DNA of 64,000 nucleotides, from assembly GCA_040954595.2 (NCBI GenBank), contig CM082584.2:9982001-10046000 (forward strand). Direction: 5' to 3'. The notes beneath the pieces are model-generated. The model was not told where the DNA came from. It was given only the letters and a program-made list of their open reading frames with translations, and did no database searches. Position numbers and translations under genes: made by a program. Positions 11,915-24,528 of this stretch are shown in pieces. This DNA comes from Balanoglossus misakiensis. Taxonomy: Eukaryota > Hemichordata. Each line of letters opens with the position of its first letter. Positions within the stretch are counted from its first letter, which is position 1.

Positions 11915-14900
11915 AAATGGTACTAGACTCGTAGACTAAAAGTTGCGACACTATATACTACAACGCTCACCATAAAAAAACTGCTTTCGCGAACGGTTTT
12001 ATATATATTTAAATAAGTGAAAGACAAGGACGCTTTATATCGGCACTCTTTGAGCTGGAAGCTGATGACGAAAGTTGAAGTTCCTGGGCACAACGTTCCC
12101 GTTCCCATCCTCGACCAGTCCCCGACTGGCAAGGACCGAAGACATTAATAGTTTGTGTTTTAAACACATGTTCTTAACCCAGGAGGTGAAAGGTCAATCG
12201 GGAGACGATTGAAACACAAAGTTGAGTGTCTGCACCACAAGCCACAGGCGAGTCTCATCAAATTAATACTTGTGTTTGAAAACAACAAAAGATCGCAAGT
12301 ATAAACTCCAGGCGCATTGTTTTCCTGGGGTAGTTAGCGAACAATAAAGATTCGACACTGCCCAATTAAAATACATGGTGTACACACGTGATAGGTTTTA
12401 GTACCATGATTTCGACGGGAAAAAATTATTTTTGCTAAAGAGGGTGTTATGTATAATAGTCTGATGATGCGAGAGACGACTGCAACTGTATACTAGTCCG
12501 AACATTGGTAGAATGGTTTACGTATATATTGGTCTTGATAGAGAACTATATATTTTTACCCTGCGGTGTCACATTATCGACCATTGAGACGAAGGTCCAT
12601 GTATAAATAGCGAAGCGGCAATCCGATATGCGCATGGACACCGACGTGGGTTTACTTCTGTTTCTGTCCTCCTTCCTCGCGCACTTGTGGTGTGTTTTGG
12701 CTACGTCATCCCCACGACCAGCCTCTCTGTTCGCCTTGAAGACGACGTCCAAGACGATTGCGGGAATTCCCTGGTTGAAAGACGGCACTTTGATCGCCTT
12801 TCATCATTGCAATCCGGGCGCTGAAAAAAAAAGCTTGCGTCAATTCACATAGCCTGTCTTTTTGTGATTATTCGTAGAACCTTATGCACATTATGACGAA
12901 AACAAATTTCATTTGATTTAGGGTTGGTCTTTAATACCAAATCATTACAGTTTGAGAGAAACTCGTAAAAATATAACTTATTTATTGTCCAACACACAAT
13001 ATTGTCGAAGAAAAATACAAAATATGACCCCCAACACTGCCTGGCATTTCCCGCCAAAACCCTATGGACAAAATAGCCGCATTAACAAACGTTCCAATCC
13101 AAGTTTACTTACTGCTCTGAAAGATGTTTTTATTTGACGAGATAATCTTACATCCTCTTTGTCCAAGATTTAGCGCGCTTAATTTCTTAAGGATTTTCGA
13201 AAACCCAGAATATTAATTAAACAAATTTTGACGGCTGGCAAATAAATTGTAACGTGAGGACTGTTGTCTGCGTATAATTCTCGGCTAAATTTCCAATTCG
13301 ATGAAGAGTGTGTTGTCGTTTGCACACCATAGGATGGTTTACGCTTGCGCATTAGTGATAGTGCTCTCCAAAACACACGGCGGTTGGATACTAAACAAGT
13401 CTTGCTTTTTTGTTCTTAGCCGCCTTTCTGCTTTTATGTTTTTATTTAAAAGGCAAATGCTGCTGGCTTTCTGAATGAGTTAAAAGTTGCGGACCCCGCC
13501 TTTAAAAATAAATAGAAAAAAATCCAGTAAGTAAAAGTAATGACATTGAAATTGTGAAGAATCACTCCGCTTTTGTGAGACCTACAGCACACGATAATCA
13601 GAGCAATGAAAAGACACCCCCACTTAAAGCTGTCAAAAGTAGGCGAGGCAGTCGTGTTAGTATTTGCGCTTAGCGAAGCGATCGCCTGACAACATTGACG
13701 TAAAATGAGCTAAGTTTAGCTCGTTCCCTCTGGCAAAGTTCAGAGATAACTAAGAACAGACGTGCTGTAAGAATAACGCAAGATGTGTGATTACTGAGAG
13801 TACATGACTGTCTTTAATTTTTCTTTGGAAATTGGCAATTCGGTCCGTAGGTTAGTACATTTTAGACAAGCAAGTTTCTCCTGTGCTTAGTTTTTAAATT
13901 AACATCATTAAAGGATGATAAAGGAACACTTTTTTTCTGAGATGAAAGGTTTGATATGTTTTATGGCAGGAGTAGTTTCCCGCGATAATGTAAATGCCTG
14001 TTGTAATTTGTAATCATACCCATACATGTAAAACGTCGCATTATTGTTTTACAGCTAACACATTTTTGTCGAGAGTGGTTGATTACGTACTTGAGAAGTT
14101 GAGGGAATGATTTCGTAGGAATTTCTCCTGTATTTCACCTGGACTGTGTCAAAGTTCTGACGCCATTTTGAAGTGCGTTTATGTCCATACATAATGGTAA
14201 ATTTCACTGTGCGGACGACAGCCTCAACTTTTGTTTTTTAATGCGAAGTCTCACGAGACTTTGGGGGGATTTCAGAAATGTGCGTGTATCTGCAGGCATG
14301 TGACCCGGTTGGATGTTTTGCGTACGTTCACTGGCTTTTTCTGACTGTCTGTAGACTATTTAGACGTTTAAAGTATGTTTGATAACATAGCAATCCGTGG
14401 GCGATCAAAATAGGAAAAAAGACATTGTTTTTGCAGTTATTCACGTACACGTAACACGTACGCTAACACGGTCGTTTTGCGACCAACATACTTCAGATGC
14501 TAAAATGACGTGAATAAGCGTATATACATGGCGATACTATACCTCGGCTTTCATAGATTGTTTTGTCGACTAACAAGCAATCAAAATTAGATAGGAAGAA
14601 ATACCGAAGGCTATATATTCCACAAAGGGTCAAAGTTCAAAAGTTCTGCTCATAGACAGCAAAATCTGTCTCTCTCTCGACTGTAAGGGTTGACACAGGA
14701 ATTGACATCCATATTGTCTTGTATTTATTCGAGACGTTGGTTTCAATAAACCTTTCGAAATTTGTACACATTTCAAACGTGTGTTATTCGTGTTATTAGC
14801 AACTTTATCGACTGAAGTCGAATAATTTTGACAATATACTCGACTCCATAGTTGGCGACGCGGGGCTAATCTGATAATTGGATTGTCCGCCATCACCTCC

Positions 14901-15720
14901 AGTTGTCAACCGTCAACTGTCAGCTTCTTCCCAGAAACTGCTTTGACGGTATCTGTGGAATTTGGTATGTCGAGTTTGTGTGATAGGTGGAGTGCCCGCC
15001 GTCGTCGTCATCGGTTGTGGCAGCTTTCAACTTCTCACGAAGCGCTATTCCGTGCAGTAGCTTTGAGATTTGGTATTCATGTCTCTCCAGCGATGGCATA
15101 CCAAACGTCTTCTCAAAACTCGTTTGTCCGATAGATTTGAACCACGAGGCCACACTTTCTAGTTGATGCTTAGCAGCTTTCTTGCTCTACCCCGGAATTT
15201 TGAATGTAGAAGTAAATACATGTATTAACTTACGTTGTTTGCAAAAAATACCAAGGAAATGAAGGAATATGCAAAATATCGAAATGAATTAACGGTAACG
15301 TCAGCCCTCACACCACGGTATTTTCAATGGATGCGCCTCGTTTATAAGTCCCCATTGTAGTATTTTGTAGTAACGAACAACGGACCTCTGCTTAATGAGG
15401 GAGATAATTACAAACATTGTATCGCCGCTGAAATGGCCGCCATATTGGTAATAGAAAGATGAATAGTTGTTTTGCAGACATTCGACCTTTTGAAGGCCAA
15501 ACGCGATTGTTGCTCAAGACAGTCATCCATTGTTTCCTCTAATCTTGGACAAGACTTCTTGAGTAGAGTTAAATCCCTCAAAAATTCTTCTTCTTGTATC
15601 TTTCTCTGTTGAGCAAAATAGCATTGGATGTAAGCAGCTTATATATCTTGCAAAACATCTCTTCTTCAGAAATTGCAACCCGAAAAGCGAAAAAGTTCAT
15701 GGCTCATCGCGAAAATCTCG
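11915..15720. repeat. Intergenic tandem duplication, unit 1
   Basis: Diverged but collinear with 15944-18650. Matching landmarks include 11919-12140, 12545-12672, 13255-13376, 13416-13718, 14180-14230 and 15356-15710. The duplicated DNA is non-coding apart from one possible signal-peptide-like stretch at 12628. No transposase was recognised. Confidence 0.65.
12343..12348 (+). promoter_or_regulatory. Candidate polyadenylation signal for gene A
   Basis: AATAAA about 570 bp after the gene A stop. It is the first canonical hexamer seen downstream. Use is not established. Confidence 0.45.
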
Positions 15721-15943
15721 CGATACTTGATTAAAAACTGCAAGAACCGGGTAAAACAAGCTAAGCTTTGTATGAAACGAGAATAGACGGAGAGAGATAC
15801 CCCTGTACATTTGTGATCATTTATATTTCGCAGAAATGCGAGATATGCTTTTAATGTACATTTGTGAAAATTGCCAAAGCTAAAATGCGTGTATCTTTCA
15901 GATTCGCGTTTAGGGGCCAATTATGGGCCAATGTGACCTATAT

Positions 15944-18650
15944 TCAAAATATGTACAAGACTTGTAGACTAACAGTCGAGACATGATATCACAAACCTCG
16001 CCACAGACTGGTTTCAACACGGACGGTTTAATCATGTATATTCAAATATTTGAAATTATATGAAAGCTTTGCTTCGTGAATTTGTAACAAGAAACTGATG
16101 TCGAAAATTGATTCCTGGTTCTTGTGTTCCACTTTCCCCCGTCTAAAAAATCAGTTCCAGATTTGGTCTCTGCCGCCTGAGTGGCACTGGAGGTGAAAGA
16201 CATAGCCAGACGCTCTCTATGGACAAGTGTCTGCACCCACAGTCGCTTGTGATCTCCAAGTCAGCTCTGCGCGTAGTCAGCTTTGCGCGCATTTACGTGG
16301 GGCGCACGCGCGCGCATTGCCCTTTCGAGTCTTTAATTAATCAAATGAGAAAATTTGTCTTTCAAAGGAAATATTACAGGCGTGAATTTATAAAGTTTTG
16401 CTTTTATTGGGGTAGTAACCAACTTTGACTCATCCCGATTCGAAATACACTGAAAAAAAATTCAAATTACAACATGGCTCGCACGTGGGAAAGTTTTAGT
16501 ACATGATGTCTGCGGGAGCAATGTTTCTATATAGTGTTGATAGAGAACTATATATATTTTACCCTGTGGTATCACATTATCGACCGCTGAGACTAAGGTC
16601 GACGTTTATAGCTCAGTGGCAATCTGATATGTGCGTGGACACTTGAGAGAATTTATTTCGCTTCTGTTCTAACTTGAAAACATGTAAATGTGTTTTGGCT
16701 ACTTTTAAAGGGGCAAAGTCGCTCATTTTTGACGTTAGTTTGGGTATTTCACTTTTTTCTGGCAGACATGTGTTATGTCGTTTCATGATAACAAAATGAT
16801 TCTTATCTTCGGTATAATGTCACCAAAGTATTACTCGAGAGTTCATGTCGCTTTCTGAAAGCTAATATCATCCTCATTCGAAACTTGAGCTTACCATGGA
16901 CACGTATAGTTGGTATTGCGTCAACTAATTAATTGGCGGGTTTGCAAACGCGGTTTTTTGTGGCTGAAATGTTATGACCATTGTATGCGTGTTTTTTTAC
17001 CCTCATTGCCAGTTCGATGGAAAGTGTATATTGTCTTTGTTCTCTCACAATGGGATGCGTTATTGGAGTTTAACCGCCACTTGTGCTGGGTGGAGAAGGC
17101 GCATGTGATGCATTAGGGAAAGTGCTCTTCAAATACTTGGTAGGGTAACAATGACAAACAAGTCTCGGTATTTGTTTTCGGGGTTCTTTTGCTTTATGTT
17201 TTTTATTTAAAAGGTAAATACTGCCGGCTTTCATACCGAACAAAAGGGTTCAGACCCCACCTTTGGAAATAAATAGGGGAACACATAACATTCGGTAAAA
17301 AGCTAAAACGTTGAAATTTTGAAGAATCGCTCGGCCTTTGTGAGGCACACAGCACCACGGTATCGGACTAATGAAGAGATCGACCCCCACTTTAAGCGGC
17401 GAAAAGGCGGAAGTCCTGTTAGAATGTTCGCTTAGCAAGGCGATCGAATGACAGCATTGACGTAAAGTGAGTCCTGCATTCTATACGCGGTCCGTCTCCA
17501 AAGTTAGAGCACTGTTTCAAACTGCGCATGCTTTCTCCGAATGGTAAATGTCACTAGGCAGACGACAGCGTCAACAGTAAAGCCTGCAAATGTAAACATT
17601 TGGTGTCGGCTTTTAGAGACGATTCCAGAACTGTTTGAAGAGAAACACTCCGAGCTTGGCTACAATTTCCGTACACTTAATGTTGTTTCTGGTCAGGGAC
17701 ACTTACTGTTGTTGTTTCTGGTCAGGTCTTTCAAATTATGTTTTGATGGCCGCAAGTTTGACCAAACCGGCAACTTCACCCCATATTGGAGTTGAGAAGG
17801 TCTCATACAATCTGTGATAATTTTTGTCGAATATTGTATTTGGGAAAAACCTTTGATGATGAAAATATACTGATTACCGGGTAATTTTTAACAGCTGACA
17901 TTTCAAAATATCACATATAATGATTTAAGAATTGCCCTGACAAGTATAAAAATCGACATTTATGTAAGTTGGGAAGGCATTGAAGCGCCCTCAACTAGTT
18001 TCATGTGTGTTTTAGGAATACACCAACAAAGCACACAGACGGTGAAAGTGATTTATCGAACAATTTGACAATAATAATAATAAATATTTATATTGACTTT
18101 GTGCAAAAAAGAACACGATTTTCATTATTTTCCCTGATTTTCCGCATATTCTATTTTTGACATGTAGGCCTATATAGCTCTTTCGTGTAAAAAATGTATA
18201 TTGTGGTAAAGAAATTTGCGGTTAGAATATGCTGTCAAGAACCTCACAAACTACCTCAAAATGGGAGAGTCCATATTTGAAATCTTCATTGTTGTATTTT
18301 GTAGTAATGAATTCGATCCGAACAAGAGGCTCCCGCCTAACGAGGGAGATAATTAGCGGCATTGTATCGCCGCTGAAATGGCCGGCCACATTGTCATAAA
18401 AAGGCGTGTGGTTGTTTTGCAGACATCCATTCCTTTGAAGGCCAAACGTGGATCTTGTCCAAGACAAACAGCCATTGTTTCCTTTAATCTATAACAAGAC
18501 TTCTTCAGTAAACTGGATTACTCGAAAAGTTCTTCTTTATAGTAATAACTATCTGTGTTTGGTAAAAATATTTTAGAATCTCGTTTAAATATCTCTTCTA
18601 CAGAAATTAGCCTAAAAAATTGAAAGTTCGTGGCAAATTAAAACGATTGG
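15944..18650. repeat. Intergenic tandem duplication, unit 2
   Basis: Shorter partner of the unit at 11915-15720, about 1.1 kb smaller because of indels. Order and orientation are the same, with landmarks at 15950-16160, 16550-16670, 16999-17139, 17180-17480 and 18290-18640. It lacks the open stretch seen at 12628 in unit 1. Confidence 0.65.
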
Positions 18651-20209
18651 GTATTCCCGAATGCCCCAAGCAATGCCTTCGATTCAATCTGTTATTTTCG
18701 ATACACACGGCGCATACAGGAAGACAACAAATCGCATGAGGGCCGCAGGACTGGAAAATACCAGTACATGTACTTGACAATAGCGACCGAGTGCCGGATA
18801 GCACGTGACCAGTTCAAAACAAGTGAGGGGCGGGAATAGCAGACAATGACGTAAAATGCCGTTGCAGCTTGTTTTGAACAGGTGCCGATAATAATGCGAT
18901 AACGTCAACTATTGTGCTATAAAAATATTGGGGTGGGGGAGGGGGTAAAGTGACTCGGAGGTAAATTGCTACTTATTTTATTAGACTAAGTGTCGACGAT
19001 CAATCCCATTATATTCCACTTCGTCACTTACAATGCACTTAGGCAAAGGTCGTTTTCTTCACCGGCACAGACGAGTTACATATAACCGTGTGTCGAATTG
19101 CAATATCTGGGGAAAAATGAGCGAAATGTGATATTATTCTTTAACGCCCCTCCACTTATAAATATGCCATTAATCACGGAACCGGGTTAGTGTATCATCC
19201 AATCGTTTAAAGTCTGACCGGCAAGTTTAGTACGGGCGAAGTTACGCCCCTTTGCGTTGGTCTGTGACAATTACGGAACCTGACAAATTGTCGATGCGTG
19301 TCGGTTTTAAACTCAGGGTATCTGAGTAACACAACGTTGTACAAATTAAAATAAAAGACCAGGGGGTCAATACATGTATTGGGTAGATATACATCTACGA
19401 AAAATGCGCATACCGACTGTTTGTACATTTGCGCACGTTTATAGGGAGAACTTGTCACTTGACCCAGATCTAATGGGATGGTGGTAGACTTTATATGTGA
19501 TTCAAACGGACTTCAGACAGAACAATCTCAGCACCAATAATCAAGTTTGTTGACCCAATGTCTTCTGTTCTCTGACAAATGTATTTGAGCCGGAGTTGAC
19601 TGAACTCCCAAATTCTGTCTTTGGTCCGTCGAATGTCATAATTCAACGAAAAAGGCATCTAAGATGCACATTTGGAAACGGAAGATATTTCAAACTGTAT
19701 TTAAATTCGGTTTTATTAGACTTATCACAAATTTACAATAACTCGAGTCTATACAAAAATCGAATCTAGCAGGAAAACCATTTACATTGCATTGCATGTC
19801 TTCAAATCGCGATATGAAAATATGCCGGACTAATATCGCATTCACCTTTGCGTACTAGCCCTCTGGTCAAGGTGACCGGATGAAACATTTGAATACAATT
19901 GAAAATACCAAATATCGACCTTAGCCCCATTTTAATACAAACACATCTTCGTGTCGTTCTCCTGGAAGATCTAGAACAAACTGCCCCAAAATAAGGCCAA
20001 GTGCGAGAAAACAAGGTCACCCCAGGTCAACCTGTCACTTTATCAAAACGATGAAGGACATGTTATCGAGCGAAACATGTTATTGGTGTCGCATTTTATT
20101 ACCCGAAACCTGGTAAAATGGTACACACGCACACGAGTCGTTGACACTAACGTTGCGGACAGCGAGGACTTAGACTGGCGGAGAGAGGGAGAGAGAGAAA
20201 GAAGATCCG
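18651..20209. other. Presumed promoter and 5' flank of gene B
   Basis: No coding sequence recognised. A GA-rich microsatellite (about 20181-20204) lies in the presumed 5' UTR just before the start codon. I could not assign a TATA box or initiator with confidence. Confidence 0.4.
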
Positions 20210-20285
20210 ATGATGAAGCTTTTCTGGGGGCTGACCGTCGCTTTACTTTTGTCCAACACATTAATTGTAAGCTCTGAACCAAAAG
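20210..20285 (+). CDS. Gene B exon 1: signal peptide
   Basis: Two adjacent ATGs (20210 and 20213) open a short exon. It encodes a hydrophobic leader ([20 protein letters not shown]) and ends phase 1 at a strong donor GTGAGT. The phase matches the first LDLa exon. Confidence 0.85.
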
Positions 20286-23200
20286 GTGAGTATTGAACAC
20301 AAGGACGATTTTCTCTAAATTTACTTCAGTCAACAGAAGTATGTTTCTGTCGTTTTTGATAATGTTTGACCGTGGTCATCCCGGGACTGTCATCTGGTGT
20401 GTAGTTTGCAGTTGTGTGGACTTCATGTTTTAACTTGCGTCGAACTGTAATGACTTTAGCTTTTTGAACCTTTTGCCATGTTCAAATATTAAGGCAGTTT
20501 TATGCAGTTTCTTTCAAATAGCTACTACCCATTAATTTGAGGCGTTCTTCCGCTAAAAGTGTATGTAATAAAACGGTGTCGCGGTTTGTGTCGGCGAAAC
20601 TATGCTTCTGAGAATAAAGACGTATACCGCTAGAGTAAAACTATTAAATCTCCATTAACTGTAGCTTTTGGCTATTTCCCCCACAATTTTATTATCATGA
20701 GTCTCAACCGCAGCCTTCTTATGTTTCCCAAGGGAGTTTTCATTCATAACGAAGGGGTGGGCTAGATGAATAGAGAGAGGGTCACATTCAACGTGACTGA
20801 CGGACTCCAATTTATTCCGGCTCACCCCGTCATAATAAATGAAACCTCCCTAAACCATCATGAAGCGCCAGGTCATCAGGACTTTCTGCCTATTAAATCA
20901 ACCCCAGCCCTGTAATGGTCTACTTGTCCGTAAAAAGTAATCACAGATGAGGTCAACGCCTGCACTGCACGGGAGAGTTGGGCGCACTCAGCGGGAGACG
21001 AATTGGGTCTCCGCCGGTCCGTGTCCCAGAATTCGCCGAGGGGCAGTAATAGTCACACGCTCACCGAGCTCATACTCTGTTTATTGTTTTGGAGACAGCG
21101 AGTGAGACCGGGATAGGAATAACAAGTGCAGGGGTCCAACGGTCGTTATAAATCATCGTTTTGTGGATAGATAGTTCTCTCTGCAACAAGTCTGGACAAT
21201 ATCCTGTGCGTCACATATAGGCATCCTAAATTTGCTCTTCGCGACCTGCAAATCCTTCGGTCGTGCAGTGAATATATAAATTTGAAAATATATATCTCCG
21301 GTTGAACAATTTGTCATTTTGGCACGTAGTATAGTCTAAACTGACACAAACTTTGGAGAGTAATGACTTTAATAAAAAAAACTGTGTAATGTTAGCAGTG
21401 GTCTTTTCGACCAACAGTTCCATTCTGGCGCGACCGTTTATTAGTGTCTACAAATTTACAAAGCAAAATATTACCAAGATCAAAGTACATACAAGTGTTG
21501 TACAACCGTCTATCGCTGATACCGTGGCGAGTCTTACTCGTTGCTGTTACATTCGTGAAGTTCAGTGGTAGTCAAGGCGTTACACATTACCTAGCAACTG
21601 TTGTTTGGGCAACAGCCGCCGAATAAAAGCAGAAATAAACATTTGCTTGTGGTCGGGGCCTTACAAAATTACCTAGCAACTGTTGTCGGGTAACGCCCAT
21701 CGTGCGAAGACCTTAGCACAGAGGAATTTTTTTCATGCGCGTTTTAAGATCGCTGACGTCATTTCAGAGTGACCGACAGTAACCCGTGGATGGTGACGTT
21801 TAAAGCAAATTTGACAGGTGTGACGTTCATAGCAAATTTGATTTGTGACATGGGCAACTTTTGATGAGTGTATTATATGTGTTCTCTTTATTCGGAACGA
21901 GCAATAAACAAGTTTATCGATGGAATCGTCCATTTTATCCAGCACCGCGGGGCGGGGGGGGGGGGGGGGGGGGGCTCAGCAATACTGAATACAGCGAACT
22001 CATTCGTCCGCGCCGGTAACCTGTAAGCTTCACCGGCAAGTTGCAACTCCGAACAAAACAGAATCTTTTTCTTGCCGGGAGGAAATCTCTAAATCTCTTC
22101 GATTGTTCGTCCTCTGCGGCTTACTGCCTGAAATAAAGGTGGCGTTGCTGGGGTTGAAAAATAGACTGCACAATAAACTGTAGGTATACCCTTGAGCAGA
22201 AAGCGTGTGTGACACTGGGTCTAGAGGCTCACCCATACACCACGCGGCACAAAACACGTTTAATCCCTTCACCAAGGCTACCCGGACCATAAAAATATCG
22301 CGTTTTTTTCCATTTACAACCGACAGATACGTCAGCGCGTTTTAAATATCTGCCATTGTTCATTCTCTGTGGTATCAACCAGGTCCAAATTTAGTTTTTT
22401 GCACTTTCCGCAAAACGTCGCACACTGAATAACTCTACACTATTACCCCCCCCCCCTCCGCACGACGTGTGTGTCCGTCTGTCTGTCTGTGGTCATCCAA
22501 AAAATAGTCTGCTTGATTAGGATCAAGCCGATTATAAGCGCCATGAAGTGGGGAGCCAGGCCCTTCTCCGTGATCTAATAGTTTCAATGTCAAAGCTTTG
22601 TATACCGTTCTCTAATATGACATGGTGTTTCGGGAAAGACTGTGAAATGTTGCCAGTGCATAATCGTCCTTTCCTTTACGTTTGCTTCAGAATGCGGGGA
22701 TGGTCAATTTTCGTGCGCTGGCGGAAGCCATCTGTGCATTCCGGAACCCTGGAGGTGTGACGGCGAACCCGACTGCCCCGGAGGAGCCGACGAGAGGAAC
22801 TGTGGTAAGTTGATTGCAGCGCCAACTAGAGTTGAAATTTCGAAATCGTAAAATTTAGCAACCACATATATACAAGTAAGGAGAGTGGAATTAATTTGTT
22901 GGTGATTTTTTAATTATCGACTTCTGGTATGGCACATTTGGGTAAATTTGGTCTGAAGACAAGGAGCCTTGTTTGAGCGCTCACTAGCTCCAACGTAAGC
23001 ATTAACTTAGATGGTGGTCACGCTACTCCATTGATTTTTGATAAGCGCACTTGAGTCATTCTATGGTATTCCGATGTGGTTGTCCATCAGATGAGTACAT
23101 AATGGAATGTCCCGCCGACACCTTCAGATGTAGTGCGAGAAAGTGTATACCTGACCGTTGGGTCTGCGATGGTGCGCCGGATTGTGAAGACGAATCGGAC

Positions 23201-24469
23201 GAGAGAGAATGTGAGGGTAAGTACCCATCGCCACTGATCGATTGAAGATTGTTGTTGGTGTTGCTGTTATTGTTGAACATATTGTTGTTACATAATTATT
23301 AACCATGGCCCTACAGTGACGTCAGCTGCCCACATCTCGATATGCATCCAACAGTGTATGATGGCGAACACACCCCACAGAAATGGTTTAAACCATTATT
23401 GTTCACACAAATGTGGCCATGTTAGCCTGCTAAGTGGGATCACTTGTCACCTAATTGTTGATCGTTCCTTTCTTTGTCAGACCGTTCATGTTCACCTGGC
23501 CACTTCAGCTGCACGAACGATGGAAGACATTGCATTCCCAATTGGTGGCGCTGTGATGGTGATCGAGATTGTCGGAGCGGAGTGGACGAGGCAGACTGTA
23601 AGTACTTGACTGGGTTCACTGGATGTGTGGACTGTTCGTTTACAGTGTACCTGTGTTTTTTCTCTACATCAAAGTGGGTCTCTTAGTATTACAAGGCGAG
23701 AGTACTGTACTCAGGTTACAAAATGATATACAGTCAGTGCCATAAAGCAGTGTGCTCAGTGTCCAAACAACAGACAACTGACAAGATGGCGGCGACCATC
23801 TGTGTCGGAGATCGAAAAAAAGATAGCAACTTGTTAGATAAATCTGTGATTTTTTTCTACGCACACAGGCACGACAACATGCGAACCGCACCAGTTCACG
23901 TGTAAAAGTGGCACTTGCATATCGAAGACCTGGGTCTGCGATGGTTCGCCTGACTGCCAAGACGGTAGCGACGAAGAGGACTGTGAAGGTTCGACAAATG
24001 GTTCACTAAGATTTAATAGTGTGATTTTCAACTGACTTGGCATGAGAACGTGTAATTAATAGTTATGAACAATACAGACGTTGGGGGCAACAATGTCTAA
24101 CATGAATATTTTGGGCGATTCCATTTGCCTTGTACTATTTTACTGTTGTGTCTCTATCGCAGAACCCACGTGCTCAGAGCAACAATTCCAGTGTGTATCT
24201 ACCAAACGATGCATTCCGAAGAGATGGACATGTGATGGCGACGACGACTGCTCTGACAAGTCTGATGAGGAGGAATGCGATGATGATGTCGCCGAGGACA
24301 GCTGTACTGAAGGCGAATTCACCTGCGCTAATGGAATGTGTATACATATATCATGGAAGTGTGATGGTGAAGCGGACTGTGAAGATGGCTCAGATGAATT
24401 AGGATGTGACCAAGGTTTGTTATTATGATGATGATGATGGTGGTGGTGGTGGTGGTGGTGATGATGATA

Positions 24470-24528
<59 letters not shown>

